Of a DNA stretch of 64,000 nt, positions 28,096-38,401 are shown in pieces. Where the stretch lies: contig CAJOJA010000010.1 in assembly GCA_905234735.1 (NCBI GenBank), positions 1 through 64,000 on the forward strand. Reading direction: 5' to 3'. This DNA is from an uncultured Bacteroidaceae bacterium (GTDB lineage Bacteria > Bacteroidota > Bacteroidia > Bacteroidales > Bacteroidaceae). The notes beneath the pieces are model-generated. The model did not search any database, was not told the origin of the DNA, and was given only the letters and a program-made list of their open reading frames with translations. The translations under genes were made by a program, and so were the position numbers. Position 1 is the first letter of the stretch. Each line of letters starts with the position of its first letter.

Positions 28096-28127
28096 TTTCC
28101 ATAAGTCGTATTTTTTTTGTATCTTTG
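28096..28127 (+). promoter_or_regulatory. gyrB promoter
   Basis: TTTC (28096-28099), 20-nt spacer, TATCTTTG (28120-28127): one mismatch to the Bacteroidota consensus. It lies just after the rpsT terminator and about 50 nt before gyrB. Confidence 0.7.
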
Positions 28128-28171
28128 TGCGCGTATTAAAGGAAGTACTGACAAGAAGCTTCAAGTTATAA

Positions 28172-30169
<1,998 letters not shown>

Positions 30170-30219
30170 TGGGATAATGAGATCCTCCTCATCGCCGTCC
30201 TTGTGATGGTTGGCGTATA

Positions 30220-30259
30220 AAAAGACATTGGGATGCTTTCAGGCATCCCAATGTCTTTT
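30220..30259. terminator. Bidirectional terminator between gyrB and lipoprotein gene
   Basis: Perfect 17-bp stem (30220-30236 with 30243-30259) with 6-nt loop; A-run before and T-run after make it work on both strands. It lies between convergent genes. Confidence 0.92.
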
Positions 30260-30272
30260 ATTTTTGTCCGTA

Positions 30273-30713
30273 TTACTCTTCGGGAGCAAAATGGGAACGA
30301 ATGAACAAGGTCGGCTCCTGATTTTCTGCCATATCATCTTCCCAAACCAATAGGCCATCGGCACTCCGATAGAAGCGACCGGAACCGTTCGTGTATATCG
30401 TATCTGTCTGAGCCTCCGAGTCGCCTTCATGCACAAACTGACGCATGAGATAGATGCCCTCTGTATAAGTCAAGGTATCGGCACCAATATTCTCAATTAT
30501 CATATACCATTCTTCGTATTGTGCAAGTCCCCCCTCACGCCAACCAACTTTCACTTTATAGCAATCTCCCTCCTGCGTAAACGTAGCAACTACGCGTTCT
30601 GCGGTTTGCTCTACCCAGTCACCACTAAAGTCTAAGGACTCTTTCTTAGTGTCTTTACAACTCAACAGACCAGCAATTGCTGCCAAGCACAAAATAAGAC
30701 TCAGATGTTTCAT
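30273..30713 (-). CDS. Small lipoprotein
   Basis: Predicted lipoprotein of 146 residues, signal MKHLSLILCLAAIAGLLSC with lipobox LLSC followed by KDTKK. The mature part is beta-rich (FSGDWVEQTAERVVATFTQEG, YKVKVGWREGGLAQYEEWYMII, SGRFYRSADGLLVWEDDM) and resembles lipocalin-like Bacteroidota lipoproteins of unknown role. It lies 7 bp after the DUF3109 gene and ends at the bidirectional terminator, so it is probably the last gene of the ung unit. Confidence 0.75.
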   Translation of the reverse strand: MKHLSLILCLAAIAGLLSCKDTKKESLDFSGDWVEQTAERVVATFTQEGDCYKVKVGWREGGLAQYEEWYMIIENIGADTLTYTEGIYLMRQFVHEGDSEAQTDTIYTNGSGRFYRSADGLLVWEDDMAENQEPTLFIRSHFAPEE

Positions 30714-30720
30714 CTCTCAA

Positions 30721-31287
30721 TTATGATTTAATTATGCCTTGTTGACGCAATTCTTCGACCATGATGCATAGCTCTTCGTACCACTTCTCGCCCAAACGAC
30801 GAATAAGAGGTTCGCGAAGGAACTGATAGAGGCGAACATTCTCACGTCTACCCCTATCTACAGCATCCTTACATATCTCCCAACGATGATAGTTGAGTCC
30901 TATTAGGCTGCCAAGTCGTTTCTCTCGGATGGGATAGAGATGACAACTGATGGGCCGCTGACGGAGCAGACAGCCCTGTGGTCCACGGTAGGCGCAGTCT
31001 CTGTTGTTCACAATACATGTAACGAGTTCACCCTCAGGGTCGGCATAGGCCACCCCACCTTTGTCTATAGCAGCCTGTGCCGAAGCTGAAAGTCGAGGCC
31101 ATAGTTCATCCAGCTGTTCCTCAATTTCTGCTATCTCCTCCATCGTGACAGGAGCACCGGCATCGCCTTCCTCACAGCATCGCCCCCCGCACTTTGCAAT
31201 GTCGCATGCAAAGTACTCGGTAATGATGTCTGGCGAGAGTAGCACGTCACCGACTTGCAGGATGGGGGGGAGAGAACCTTCTACCAT
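30721..31287 (-). CDS. DUF3109 family metal-binding protein
   Basis: Cytoplasmic protein of 188 residues. The start chosen is ATG 31285-31287 (MVEGSLPPILQVGDVLLSPDI), which overlaps the ung stop by 7 bp; an upstream in-frame ATG would lie inside ung. Cys-rich pattern: CDIAKCGGRCCEEGDAG, CIVNNRDCAY, CLLRQRPISCHLYPI and CKDA, matching DUF3109/YkgJ-type proteins thought to chelate zinc or an iron-sulfur cluster. The function is unknown. Overlap with ung suggests translational coupling. Confidence 0.85.
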   Translation of the reverse strand: MVEGSLPPILQVGDVLLSPDIITEYFACDIAKCGGRCCEEGDAGAPVTMEEIAEIEEQLDELWPRLSASAQAAIDKGGVAYADPEGELVTCIVNNRDCAYRGPQGCLLRQRPISCHLYPIREKRLGSLIGLNYHRWEICKDAVDRGRRENVRLYQFLREPLIRRLGEKWYEELCIMVEELRQQGIIKS

Positions 31288-31946
31288 ATTATCGGACTTT
31301 TCCCGTGTTCCTGCAGATAGGCATTGCAACGGCTGAACTGATGCTGGCCGAACCAACCTCCACGATTGGCACTAAGAGGAGACGGATGAACAGACTCAAG
31401 AACAAGATTCTTCGATTTGTCTATCATCCACGCCTTACCCCGTGCAAAGCCTCCCCAAAGCATGTAGACGATACCCTCGCGCTGTATGGCCAAGGCATGA
31501 ATGGCGGCGTCGGTGAACTGTTGCCAACCCAGCGTAGCATGGCTGTTAGCCTGATGGGCACGGACAGAAAGCGATGCGTTCAGCAACAACACACCCTGTT
31601 CGGCCCATCGCGTCAGGTCGCCCGTCGTGGGAATGGGGGTCCCCAGGTCGTCCTGTATCTCCTTGAAGATGTTCTGCAATGAAGGAGGAAATGCCACCCC
31701 GTCCTGCACCGAGAAACTCAGTCCATGGGCCTGTCCTGGCTCATGGTAGGGGTCTTGTCCCAGGATGACTACCTTCACCTTTTCGAACGGCGTCTGATTG
31801 AACGCATTGAAGATGAACCTGCCTGGAGGATAACAGACCCCCGCGGCATACTCCCGATGCACCGACTGCACCAGCTGTGCAAAGTAAGGCTTCTCAAACT
31901 CCCCCTGCAGCTGTGCCTTCCACGAAGATTCTATCTTTACGTCCAT
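31281..31946 (-). CDS. ung: Uracil-DNA glycosylase
   Basis: Family 1 UDG of 221 residues that removes uracil from DNA. Water-activating loop Gly63-Gln-Asp65-Pro-Tyr-His68 with catalytic Asp65, Leu/Asn specificity block LLLNASLSVR near 120, and the minor-groove loop His187-Pro-Ser-Pro-Leu-Ser-Ala (HPSPLSANRGG). Normal length. It sits 38 bp after the M60 peptidase gene and overlaps the DUF3109 gene. Confidence 0.96.
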   Translation of the reverse strand: MDVKIESSWKAQLQGEFEKPYFAQLVQSVHREYAAGVCYPPGRFIFNAFNQTPFEKVKVVILGQDPYHEPGQAHGLSFSVQDGVAFPPSLQNIFKEIQDDLGTPIPTTGDLTRWAEQGVLLLNASLSVRAHQANSHATLGWQQFTDAAIHALAIQREGIVYMLWGGFARGKAWMIDKSKNLVLESVHPSPLSANRGGWFGQHQFSRCNAYLQEHGKSPIIW

Positions 31947-31984
31947 GATATATTATATCCTCATGGCAATAGTCAAGACTGCTA

Positions 31985-34900
31985 CTACTTCCCCAAAATA
32001 ATGTTTACAAGAGCTGTGACATCAGCTATGGTTACGTTCCCGTCTCCATTCACATCAGCAATATTCTTGTCGTTACGAACAGGTGCTTCATTTTTACCAA
32101 GGATAACGTTCACGAGTGCCGTCACATCAGCGATGGAGATGGCATTATCTCCGTTCAAATCGCCAGTGAGGGCAATAACCGGTTTTTCTGTTGTACAGGG
32201 GGTGTCGGTCATATCGTAATTGGCTGTCACAATCGTCACGTTATTGATTCCAAGATCAAGAACCTTCTGAGGCAGGGTTTCCCTAGCTTTGTTAGTTGCC
32301 CAAATAAGGTTTCCAGCAGCATCATAAAACTTATGACCAGCATAGTTCTTTGTACCGTAGAAAGTAATAACCTTGCCCGTAGTATTAAGTCTGTAATAGT
32401 CATCCATGACAGCCTCGGCATCCTTGGTGAACGATTCATAGTCACCACCAACGTATGAAGCGCTGGCACTCTTCATAAGGTACGGATACTCTTCATTTGC
32501 GCGTTTGAAACCATCCGAAGCAGGAACACAGCCAAAAGTGTTGTCCGCATCAGCCTTCTTCTGGATAACACGATCGTCAATGAACATAATGTTGCCCAAC
32601 TTCTTTTCATACTTCTGCATATATGCTTTCGCCTCATCAATATCTTTTTGTGTGGTAGTTACGAAGTAAGTGGAATAGTCACCCACCTCACACATATCCA
32701 CAGGAATGAACATTCCGTATGCCTCGAAGAACTCCGAGAGGTCAGCCTGTGCCACATCGCAAATCATCTTGGCCAGGTGCAAATAGTCATCCTTACCATA
32801 CGAGGTCGGTCCACCGTTAGCAGGACCGCTCCATTTGTTGATGGGGTTCTTTCTCATCTTGCGGAACAGGTTGGGTAGGAAGTTATCGTCGTGATGTTGC
32901 ACATGGAAGTAGAGGTAGAGTTGGAAGAACATACTCGTTGTCATCCAGATGTTACGCTGCAACCATGGGGTACCACTTGTTATATACTCAAAGTTACTAC
33001 TCGGATAGTATCGACGCGAGTTAAGAATGCCCGACTCAAAGGTATTGATGTTCGAGAACAGGTTGTTGGAGCTCTCCGTGGTACCTATTACATTGATGCT
33101 GGCCTGATGGCAGTGCCCGATTTCGTGACTCGGCCCCCATAGATTTCCTCCGCCGTTCGACATCTTGTTGTAATTCATCACGGTGGGGATAGTGCCCTCA
33201 CTATACCATGTACCATAGTTGGTTGCATGCATATATGAAGAGGCTCCACTGAACACGTTCCAAATGTTATTGTACTTACCCTCGAAATCCTCAACACCCA
33301 TATAGCGCTGTTCGTTGGCACAAATCCTATCCCATATATGCATGAGCCCCTCCATTTCATTGGGTTCCGCAGCCAGCACAAGCGGCGTATCCATTTGGAA
33401 TACGAGATGCTCAGTCTTCAAGTTGACATACGGAGCCTTTAGCAAATCTTGCTGCAAGAGTTTCCAGTCTGCATTTGTCATACCGCGTGTGGCATCCCAA
33501 TAGCCGTTAAGCTGACCTCCTTCAATGTGGATCTTGATATCGGGAAAATCTGCCAATTTCTTTTCTATGGTTCCATCAGCATAAGTTGTCTGGTAGAAAA
33601 TATAAAGCATCTTCTGCTCGGTGAAATTGAACAGATTAAGTCCAGTTTCTAAAGCCAGCTGTTCACCGGTAGGATGACTGCCCGAAACACCATCTGTGCT
33701 GACAGCCTCCAACATCAATTCGCTTCCATCCTTAAGCCCCTCACCGACAAATATATACAATATGTCACCTGCATTAGCCACTATACCTGTGGGATTGGAC
33801 AACCTACCAAACGGATAACTCATTGTGAAGTTATTGCCATCGCGCATATTCTGGTAATTGCTGTATACATGATAGTCAGCCACACGGAAGAACTTCTCAT
33901 AATCGGCCTCGTAGTCAGTCGTATTGTCGCGATATGTTCTCCAGGTGTTGTTCTTCACCTTCAGTACCATCTGCTGCAAGTCCGCGTTCAACTTTTGAAA
34001 GTAGGTGTTGTCAGCCAGATTCTCATCAGTCATGTCCTGTATCTGAGATTTCAGCGTGGTGCAGGATTTATCCTCAAACAGTTGATTCAGCCACCTGCTA
34101 GTCAAACCCTTATTCTTCACAAGGTCATTGTACGTAGCCAGACTGGCACGCGCCTTCTCTATATCTGCCTCTGAAAGACTCACCTTCTCGAAGTGCCATT
34201 CACTGGCACCAGCATTGGTATTCCATAACACAACATTGTGGTTCTGACCCTGGGCATCATGTAGGCCCTTGGTATCCGAACCATAAGAAATAGTCCATCG
34301 ATAGTCCCAACCGTCATCTACAGGTTTGATATTGAAAGCGACCTGCGTAGAACCTTCACTATAGGTAGCACTTGTCGTTATTTGGCGTTGGATGTATTTC
34401 TGCGATACGACATTTTGGATAAGCCATCCTGAACCACTCTTCTTTAGCTGCCAAAATTGATATAAGTTATCATCGTTTTGCTTTTTGGTAACAATGTAAT
34501 CACCACCAGTAGCAACGAGGCCATAGTAACTTGTCATGCGATAGTATGCACCATCTTCCAGCTCGCCGGCATAGGGAATCAAACTCCGGATGCGAGCCTG
34601 GATAGCTTCTACAGTGAAATTTGCAACCGTCTCCAGATACCAGTCGCAACCTGCGTCCATGCTATCGTAGCTAATCAACTTATAACTAGTATTGGTATTA
34701 AGGAACTTTCCACTGAAGTCGTCATTAGAAGATATGTTATAAAAGTTCTCAGAGCCTGTTGCATTAGGACTTTTGCGAATATAAAGCGTACTTGTCTGTA
34801 ATGCAGGCACCTCATAATTGGCCTGTAGATATTCGCCCGTATTGGCACTTCGCAATGTGTATCCTGTGCCCGAGGCTTTAATAATCCATATCTGGTCGTA

Positions 34901-35074
34901 TGCGTTCAAATTCTGAACCGTTGTCGTGGCCGCGCCTTTTGCTGCTGTCGACATGTAATACCCTGTTCGCTTACTTTTCACGCGATAGATACCATCAGCT
35001 ATGGTCTGAGCATTTACGGTAACACTCCCCATTGTGAACAGGAGAGTAGCCAAAAGAATTAGGAATCGTTTCAT
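31985..35074 (-). CDS. Secreted M60-family metallopeptidase with C-terminal dockerin
   Basis: Exported protein of 1029 residues; signal MKRFLILLATLLFTMGSVTVNAQ. Two ricin/beta-trefoil-like blocks come first (about 25-300; IADGIYRVKSKRTGYYMSTA, YTLRSANTGEYLQAN). Then a helical segment and an M60 (enhancin/mucinase) domain with His650-Glu-x-x-His654 (GPSHEIGHCHQ) and a candidate third ligand Glu667, in the HExxH(8-24)E pattern of M60. Members of this family cleave mucin-type glycoproteins. The C-terminus carries two dockerin repeats (GDLNGDNAISIADVTALVN, ADVNGDGNVTIADVTALVN), each ending ILGK, with the second at the stop. A minus-strand -7 box lies 34 nt upstream. Mucin is the likely but unproven substrate. 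Confidence 0.88.
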   Translation of the reverse strand: MKRFLILLATLLFTMGSVTVNAQTIADGIYRVKSKRTGYYMSTAAKGAATTTVQNLNAYDQIWIIKASGTGYTLRSANTGEYLQANYEVPALQTSTLYIRKSPNATGSENFYNISSNDDFSGKFLNTNTSYKLISYDSMDAGCDWYLETVANFTVEAIQARIRSLIPYAGELEDGAYYRMTSYYGLVATGGDYIVTKKQNDDNLYQFWQLKKSGSGWLIQNVVSQKYIQRQITTSATYSEGSTQVAFNIKPVDDGWDYRWTISYGSDTKGLHDAQGQNHNVVLWNTNAGASEWHFEKVSLSEADIEKARASLATYNDLVKNKGLTSRWLNQLFEDKSCTTLKSQIQDMTDENLADNTYFQKLNADLQQMVLKVKNNTWRTYRDNTTDYEADYEKFFRVADYHVYSNYQNMRDGNNFTMSYPFGRLSNPTGIVANAGDILYIFVGEGLKDGSELMLEAVSTDGVSGSHPTGEQLALETGLNLFNFTEQKMLYIFYQTTYADGTIEKKLADFPDIKIHIEGGQLNGYWDATRGMTNADWKLLQQDLLKAPYVNLKTEHLVFQMDTPLVLAAEPNEMEGLMHIWDRICANEQRYMGVEDFEGKYNNIWNVFSGASSYMHATNYGTWYSEGTIPTVMNYNKMSNGGGNLWGPSHEIGHCHQASINVIGTTESSNNLFSNINTFESGILNSRRYYPSSNFEYITSGTPWLQRNIWMTTSMFFQLYLYFHVQHHDDNFLPNLFRKMRKNPINKWSGPANGGPTSYGKDDYLHLAKMICDVAQADLSEFFEAYGMFIPVDMCEVGDYSTYFVTTTQKDIDEAKAYMQKYEKKLGNIMFIDDRVIQKKADADNTFGCVPASDGFKRANEEYPYLMKSASASYVGGDYESFTKDAEAVMDDYYRLNTTGKVITFYGTKNYAGHKFYDAAGNLIWATNKARETLPQKVLDLGINNVTIVTANYDMTDTPCTTEKPVIALTGDLNGDNAISIADVTALVNVILGKNEAPVRNDKNIADVNGDGNVTIADVTALVNIILGK

Positions 35075-35107
35075 GGTTTTATTAGTTTTTTAGTTCACCT
35101 TTGAGGA

Positions 35108-35166
35108 CAAAGATACGGAATAATTATGAATTATCCATCCAAATTGCGAATTTATTTGTAATTTTG
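35108..35166. promoter_or_regulatory. Divergent promoter region (M60 peptidase / alanine symporter)
   Basis: Minus strand: TATCTTTG (35115-35108), nearest TTTG at 35143-35140 with a longer-than-usual 24-nt spacer. Plus strand: TAATTTTG (35159-35166), without a good -33 box. Both -7 boxes match TAnnTTTG. Confidence 0.5.
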
Positions 35167-35186
35167 CAAACAAACAGTTATACAAC

Positions 35187-36593
35187 ATGGGAACCATCAA
35201 CGAATTTTTCTCTATTCTCAGTGCCTACCTATGGGGCTGGCCTATGATAATCCTGCTGCTCGGCACCCACATCTTCCTGACCATCCGACTGTGTGTTCCG
35301 CAACGCAAACTGCTGACGGGCATCCGCCTTTCGGTGCAGAAGGACAAGGATGCGCCGGGCGATGTCAGCCAGTTCGGAGCCTTGGCTACTGCTCTTGCTG
35401 CCACCATCGGAACGGGCAACATCGTGGGCGTTGCTACGGCTGTGGCACTGGGCGGGCCGGGTGCTGTGCTGTGGTGCTGGCTCACGGGCATCTTCGGCAT
35501 GTCCACGAAGTATACCGAGGGGCTTCTGGCTGTCAAATATCGTGTGCGTGATGCCAACGGACGCACCTACGGCGGACCGATGTATGCCCTGGAGCGTGGA
35601 TTAGGCATGAAGTGGATGGCCATGCTCTTTGCCATTTTCACGGCATTGGCCTCCTTCGGCATCGGTTGCATGGTGCAGGCCAACAGCATAGCCCTACTGG
35701 TCAACGAGACGTTCGGCATCTCCACCTCATTTGTCGGGCTGCTTGTCTGCATGCTGACGGCTGCCGTCATTTTGGGCGGTGTGAAAGCCATCGCCCGCGT
35801 CTGCATGGTGTTGGTTCCCTTCATGGCCTTGCTCTATGTGCTGGGATGCCTCTTCATTCTTTATGTCAATGGTTCCTACGTATGGCCTGCCATCCAACTG
35901 ATTGTACAATCGGCCTTCAACCCCTCTGCGGCTGGAGGCGGATTTGCCGGAGCCACCGTCATGATGGCTGCCCGATACGGCATCGCCCGTGGCCTCTTCT
36001 CGAACGAGAGCGGCATGGGGTCGGCCCCCATCGTGGCTGCTGCCGCACAGACACGCAATCCCGTGCGCCAGGCACTGGTATCGAGTACGGGTACGTTCTG
36101 GGACACCGTTATCATTTGTGCCCTGACGGGACTGGTACTGGTTTCCAGCATTCTGGCCTACCCCGACATCTCGTATGCCGACGGTGCCGCCCTCACGAAG
36201 GTGGCCTTCTCGAAGATTCCTTATATTGGTGCCCCGTTGCTCACCTTCGGTATCCTGACGTTCGCCTTCAGCACCATTCTGGGGTGGAGCTACTATGGCG
36301 AGAGTGCGGTCAACTACATAGAAGTGAGAGGCGAGAAGGAGCAAGGGGCAAGAGGAAGTTCACGCTTCTATCGCATTCTCTACATCGTTGCTCTTTTCTT
36401 CGGCAGCATCATCAACCTCGACATCATCTGGAACATTGCCGACAGCATGAATGCGCTGATGGCCATTCCCAACCTTGTGGCCCTGCTTCTGCTAAGCAAA
36501 GTGGCGGCCCAGGAGACTAAGAAGTATCTCTGGGCCGACCGCTTGGATGAGGATATGGAGGATGAGGAGACCCCCTCCCACCCTCTCCCTTAA
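35187..36593 (+). CDS. Sodium:alanine/glycine symporter (AGCS family)
   Basis: Integral membrane transporter of 468 residues with about eleven hydrophobic segments. AGCS signatures: ATALAATIGTGNIVGVATAVALGGPGAVLWCW near the N-terminus and GGFAGATVMMAARYGIARGLFSNESGMGSAP in the middle; the latter fits AlsT/DagA-type proteins that import alanine or glycine with Na+. A short hydrophilic insert, RGEKEQGARGSS, occurs in the loop near residue 385 and is encoded by a repeat also found in the MFS gene (51443-51458). Convergent with gpmI. Confidence 0.9.
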   Translation: MGTINEFFSILSAYLWGWPMIILLLGTHIFLTIRLCVPQRKLLTGIRLSVQKDKDAPGDVSQFGALATALAATIGTGNIVGVATAVALGGPGAVLWCWLTGIFGMSTKYTEGLLAVKYRVRDANGRTYGGPMYALERGLGMKWMAMLFAIFTALASFGIGCMVQANSIALLVNETFGISTSFVGLLVCMLTAAVILGGVKAIARVCMVLVPFMALLYVLGCLFILYVNGSYVWPAIQLIVQSAFNPSAAGGGFAGATVMMAARYGIARGLFSNESGMGSAPIVAAAAQTRNPVRQALVSSTGTFWDTVIICALTGLVLVSSILAYPDISYADGAALTKVAFSKIPYIGAPLLTFGILTFAFSTILGWSYYGESAVNYIEVRGEKEQGARGSSRFYRILYIVALFFGSIINLDIIWNIADSMNALMAIPNLVALLLLSKVAAQETKKYLWADRLDEDMEDEETPSHPLP

Positions 36594-36634
36594 AGGGCGA
36601 GGAGTTTTCCCTCCTTCAAGGGAGGGTTAGGATG
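36567..36634. repeat. G/C-rich palindromic repeat between convergent genes
   Basis: Two adjacent inverted repeats cover the 3' end of the symporter gene and the gap to gpmI; the second has arms CCCTCC 36609-36614 and GGAGGG 36621-36626. Read on the minus strand the unit contains CCTAACCCTCCC followed by AAGG and AGGGAA, the same pattern as in-frame copies at 40588-40619, 40109-40143 and 57657-57690. It may double as terminator. Confidence 0.65.
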
Positions 36635-36641
36635 AATCATT

Positions 36642-38156
36642 TTACTTTATCAGGTTCTTACCCGTCATGTCTGCCGGTTGTTCCAGACCCATGATGTGCA
36701 AGATGCTGGGAGCCACGTCGGCCAGTACACCGTCGATGACACTTGCGGCCTTGTTCTCCGTGATGTAGATGAAGGGAACGGGGTTCAGCGAGTGAGCCGT
36801 ATTGGCGGTTCCATCGGGATTTATTGCATTGTCGGCGTTACCGTGGTCGGCAATGATGATGGTCTCGTAGTCCGTAGCCAGGGCAGCCTCAACCACCTCG
36901 CCTACACACTGGTCGACAGCCTTCACGGCCTTCTCGATGGCCTCGTAAATGCCCGTATGGCCCACCATGTCGCCGTTGGCGAAGTTCACCACGATGAAGT
37001 CGTACTTGTTCTCGCGAATGGCAGCCACCAGCTTGTCCTTCACCTCAAAGGCCGACATTTCGGGCTTCAGGTCGTAGGTCTGCACCTTGGGGCTGGCCAC
37101 CAGTATGCGGTCTTCACCTTCGTAGGGGGTCTCGCGTCCGCCGTTGAAGAAGAAGGTCACGTGAGCGTACTTCTCCGTCTCGGCCGTATGCAACTGCCTC
37201 AGTCCCTTCGAGGCCAGGTACTCGCCCAGCGTGTTTGTGACGTTCTCCTTCGGGAACAGGATGTGCACGCCCTTGAACGATGCATCGTAGGGCGTCATGC
37301 AGTAGTATTGCAGACCGGGGATGGTCTTCATGCCCTGCTCGGGCATATCCTGTTGCGTCAGGACGATGGTGAGTTCCTTTGCACGGTCGTTGCGGTAGTT
37401 GAAGAAGATGACCACATCGCCCTCCTTGATGGTACCGTCGACGGTGGTATTGTTGATAGGCTTGATGAACTCGTCGGTCACGCCCTCGTCGTACGATTCC
37501 TGCATGGCCTCCACCATATCCGTAGCCTGCTTGCCCTCGCCCTTCACGAGCAGGTCGTAGGCCACCTTTACACGGTCCCAGCGCTTGTCGCGATCCATCG
37601 CATAGAAGCGACCGACGATGCTGGCGATGCAAGCCTGACGGCCCTTCAGATGGTCGGTGAGCTGCTGGATGAAGGTGATGCCGCTGCGCGGGTCGGTGTC
37701 GCGACCGTCCATGAAACAGTGGACGTAGGTCTCCTTGATGCCGTACTTCTCCGAGATGTCCGTGAGCGTGAACAGGTGTTCCAGCGACGAGTGTACGCCG
37801 CCGTTCGAGGTCAGACCCATCATGTGCACTGCCTTGCCATTAGCCTTGGCGTACTCGTAGGCGCTGACGATTTCGGGGTTCTTCATGATGGAACCGTCCT
37901 TGCAGGCACGGTTAATTTTCACCAAGTCCTGGTACACGATGCGTCCGGCACCGATGTTCAGGTGTCCCACCTCCGAGTTGCCCATCTGTCCGTCGGGCAG
38001 ACCCACGTTCTCGCCGCTGGCCAGCAACTGGCTGTGCGGGTACTTCGCTGTAATTTTGTCCAGATTGGGTGTCGGCGTCTGATAGATGACGTCGCCCTTA
38101 CCCTTGTTACCGATACCCCATCCGTCGAGTATCATTAAAAGTGCTTTCTTTGCCAT
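36642..38156 (-). CDS. gpmI: 2,3-bisphosphoglycerate-independent phosphoglycerate mutase
   Basis: Glycolytic enzyme of 504 residues interconverting 3- and 2-phosphoglycerate, two-Mn alkaline-phosphatase fold. The ATG at 38154-38156 ([16 protein letters not shown]) is the family start; upstream in-frame codons lie beyond the promoter-proximal leader. First metal Asp in LDGWGIG, catalytic Ser61 in [13 protein letters not shown], insert domain with [14 protein letters not shown], and second metal cluster ADHGNAD. A good promoter lies at 38212-38243. Confidence 0.96.
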   Translation of the reverse strand: MAKKALLMILDGWGIGNKGKGDVIYQTPTPNLDKITAKYPHSQLLASGENVGLPDGQMGNSEVGHLNIGAGRIVYQDLVKINRACKDGSIMKNPEIVSAYEYAKANGKAVHMMGLTSNGGVHSSLEHLFTLTDISEKYGIKETYVHCFMDGRDTDPRSGITFIQQLTDHLKGRQACIASIVGRFYAMDRDKRWDRVKVAYDLLVKGEGKQATDMVEAMQESYDEGVTDEFIKPINNTTVDGTIKEGDVVIFFNYRNDRAKELTIVLTQQDMPEQGMKTIPGLQYYCMTPYDASFKGVHILFPKENVTNTLGEYLASKGLRQLHTAETEKYAHVTFFFNGGRETPYEGEDRILVASPKVQTYDLKPEMSAFEVKDKLVAAIRENKYDFIVVNFANGDMVGHTGIYEAIEKAVKAVDQCVGEVVEAALATDYETIIIADHGNADNAINPDGTANTAHSLNPVPFIYITENKAASVIDGVLADVAPSILHIMGLEQPADMTGKNLIK

Positions 38157-38211
38157 AACTTTATTTTTTATTTTAACATTATTATATATGCGTACGTGCG
38201 AATTGCGAAGG

Positions 38212-38243
38212 CAAAGGTACAAATTTTTACACACATTCGGAAA
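38212..38243 (-). promoter_or_regulatory. gpmI promoter
   Basis: Minus strand TTTC (38243-38240), 20-nt spacer, TACCTTTG (38219-38212): one mismatch to consensus. Confidence 0.7.
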
Positions 38244-38289
38244 GCATTTTCCACATTTTTATAACCCTTCCTTACAATGTCGCAACGAC

Positions 38290-38382
38290 AACTCCGTACT
38301 TCGGTCGGTGAACGGACGTACATCGTCGATGAATACCCGTTCGTCGACGGCGGATGTTCGTCCATCGACGATGTACGGAGTT
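38290..38382. repeat. Intergenic nested palindrome, second copy of the 21-22 nt family
   Basis: An outer stem pairs AACTCCGTAC (38290-38299) with GTACGGAGTT (38373-38382). An inner, perfect 15-bp stem pairs CGTACATCGTCGATG (38317-38331) with 38363-38377; the two stems overlap and are alternatives. Unit strings ATCGTCGATGAA and CGTTCGTCGACGG resemble the units at 60808-60887. It lies between the gpmI promoter and the 3' end of the MG2 gene. Confidence 0.75.
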
Positions 38383-38401
38383 TGTCTCGCGAGGCTGTGG
38401 A

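Noticed and set aside
31281..31356. A longer start for the DUF3109 protein inside ung
   Set aside because: The extra 23 residues lie in the ung coding end, out of its frame, and do not resemble the family; the overlapping ATG at 31285-31287 is sufficient.
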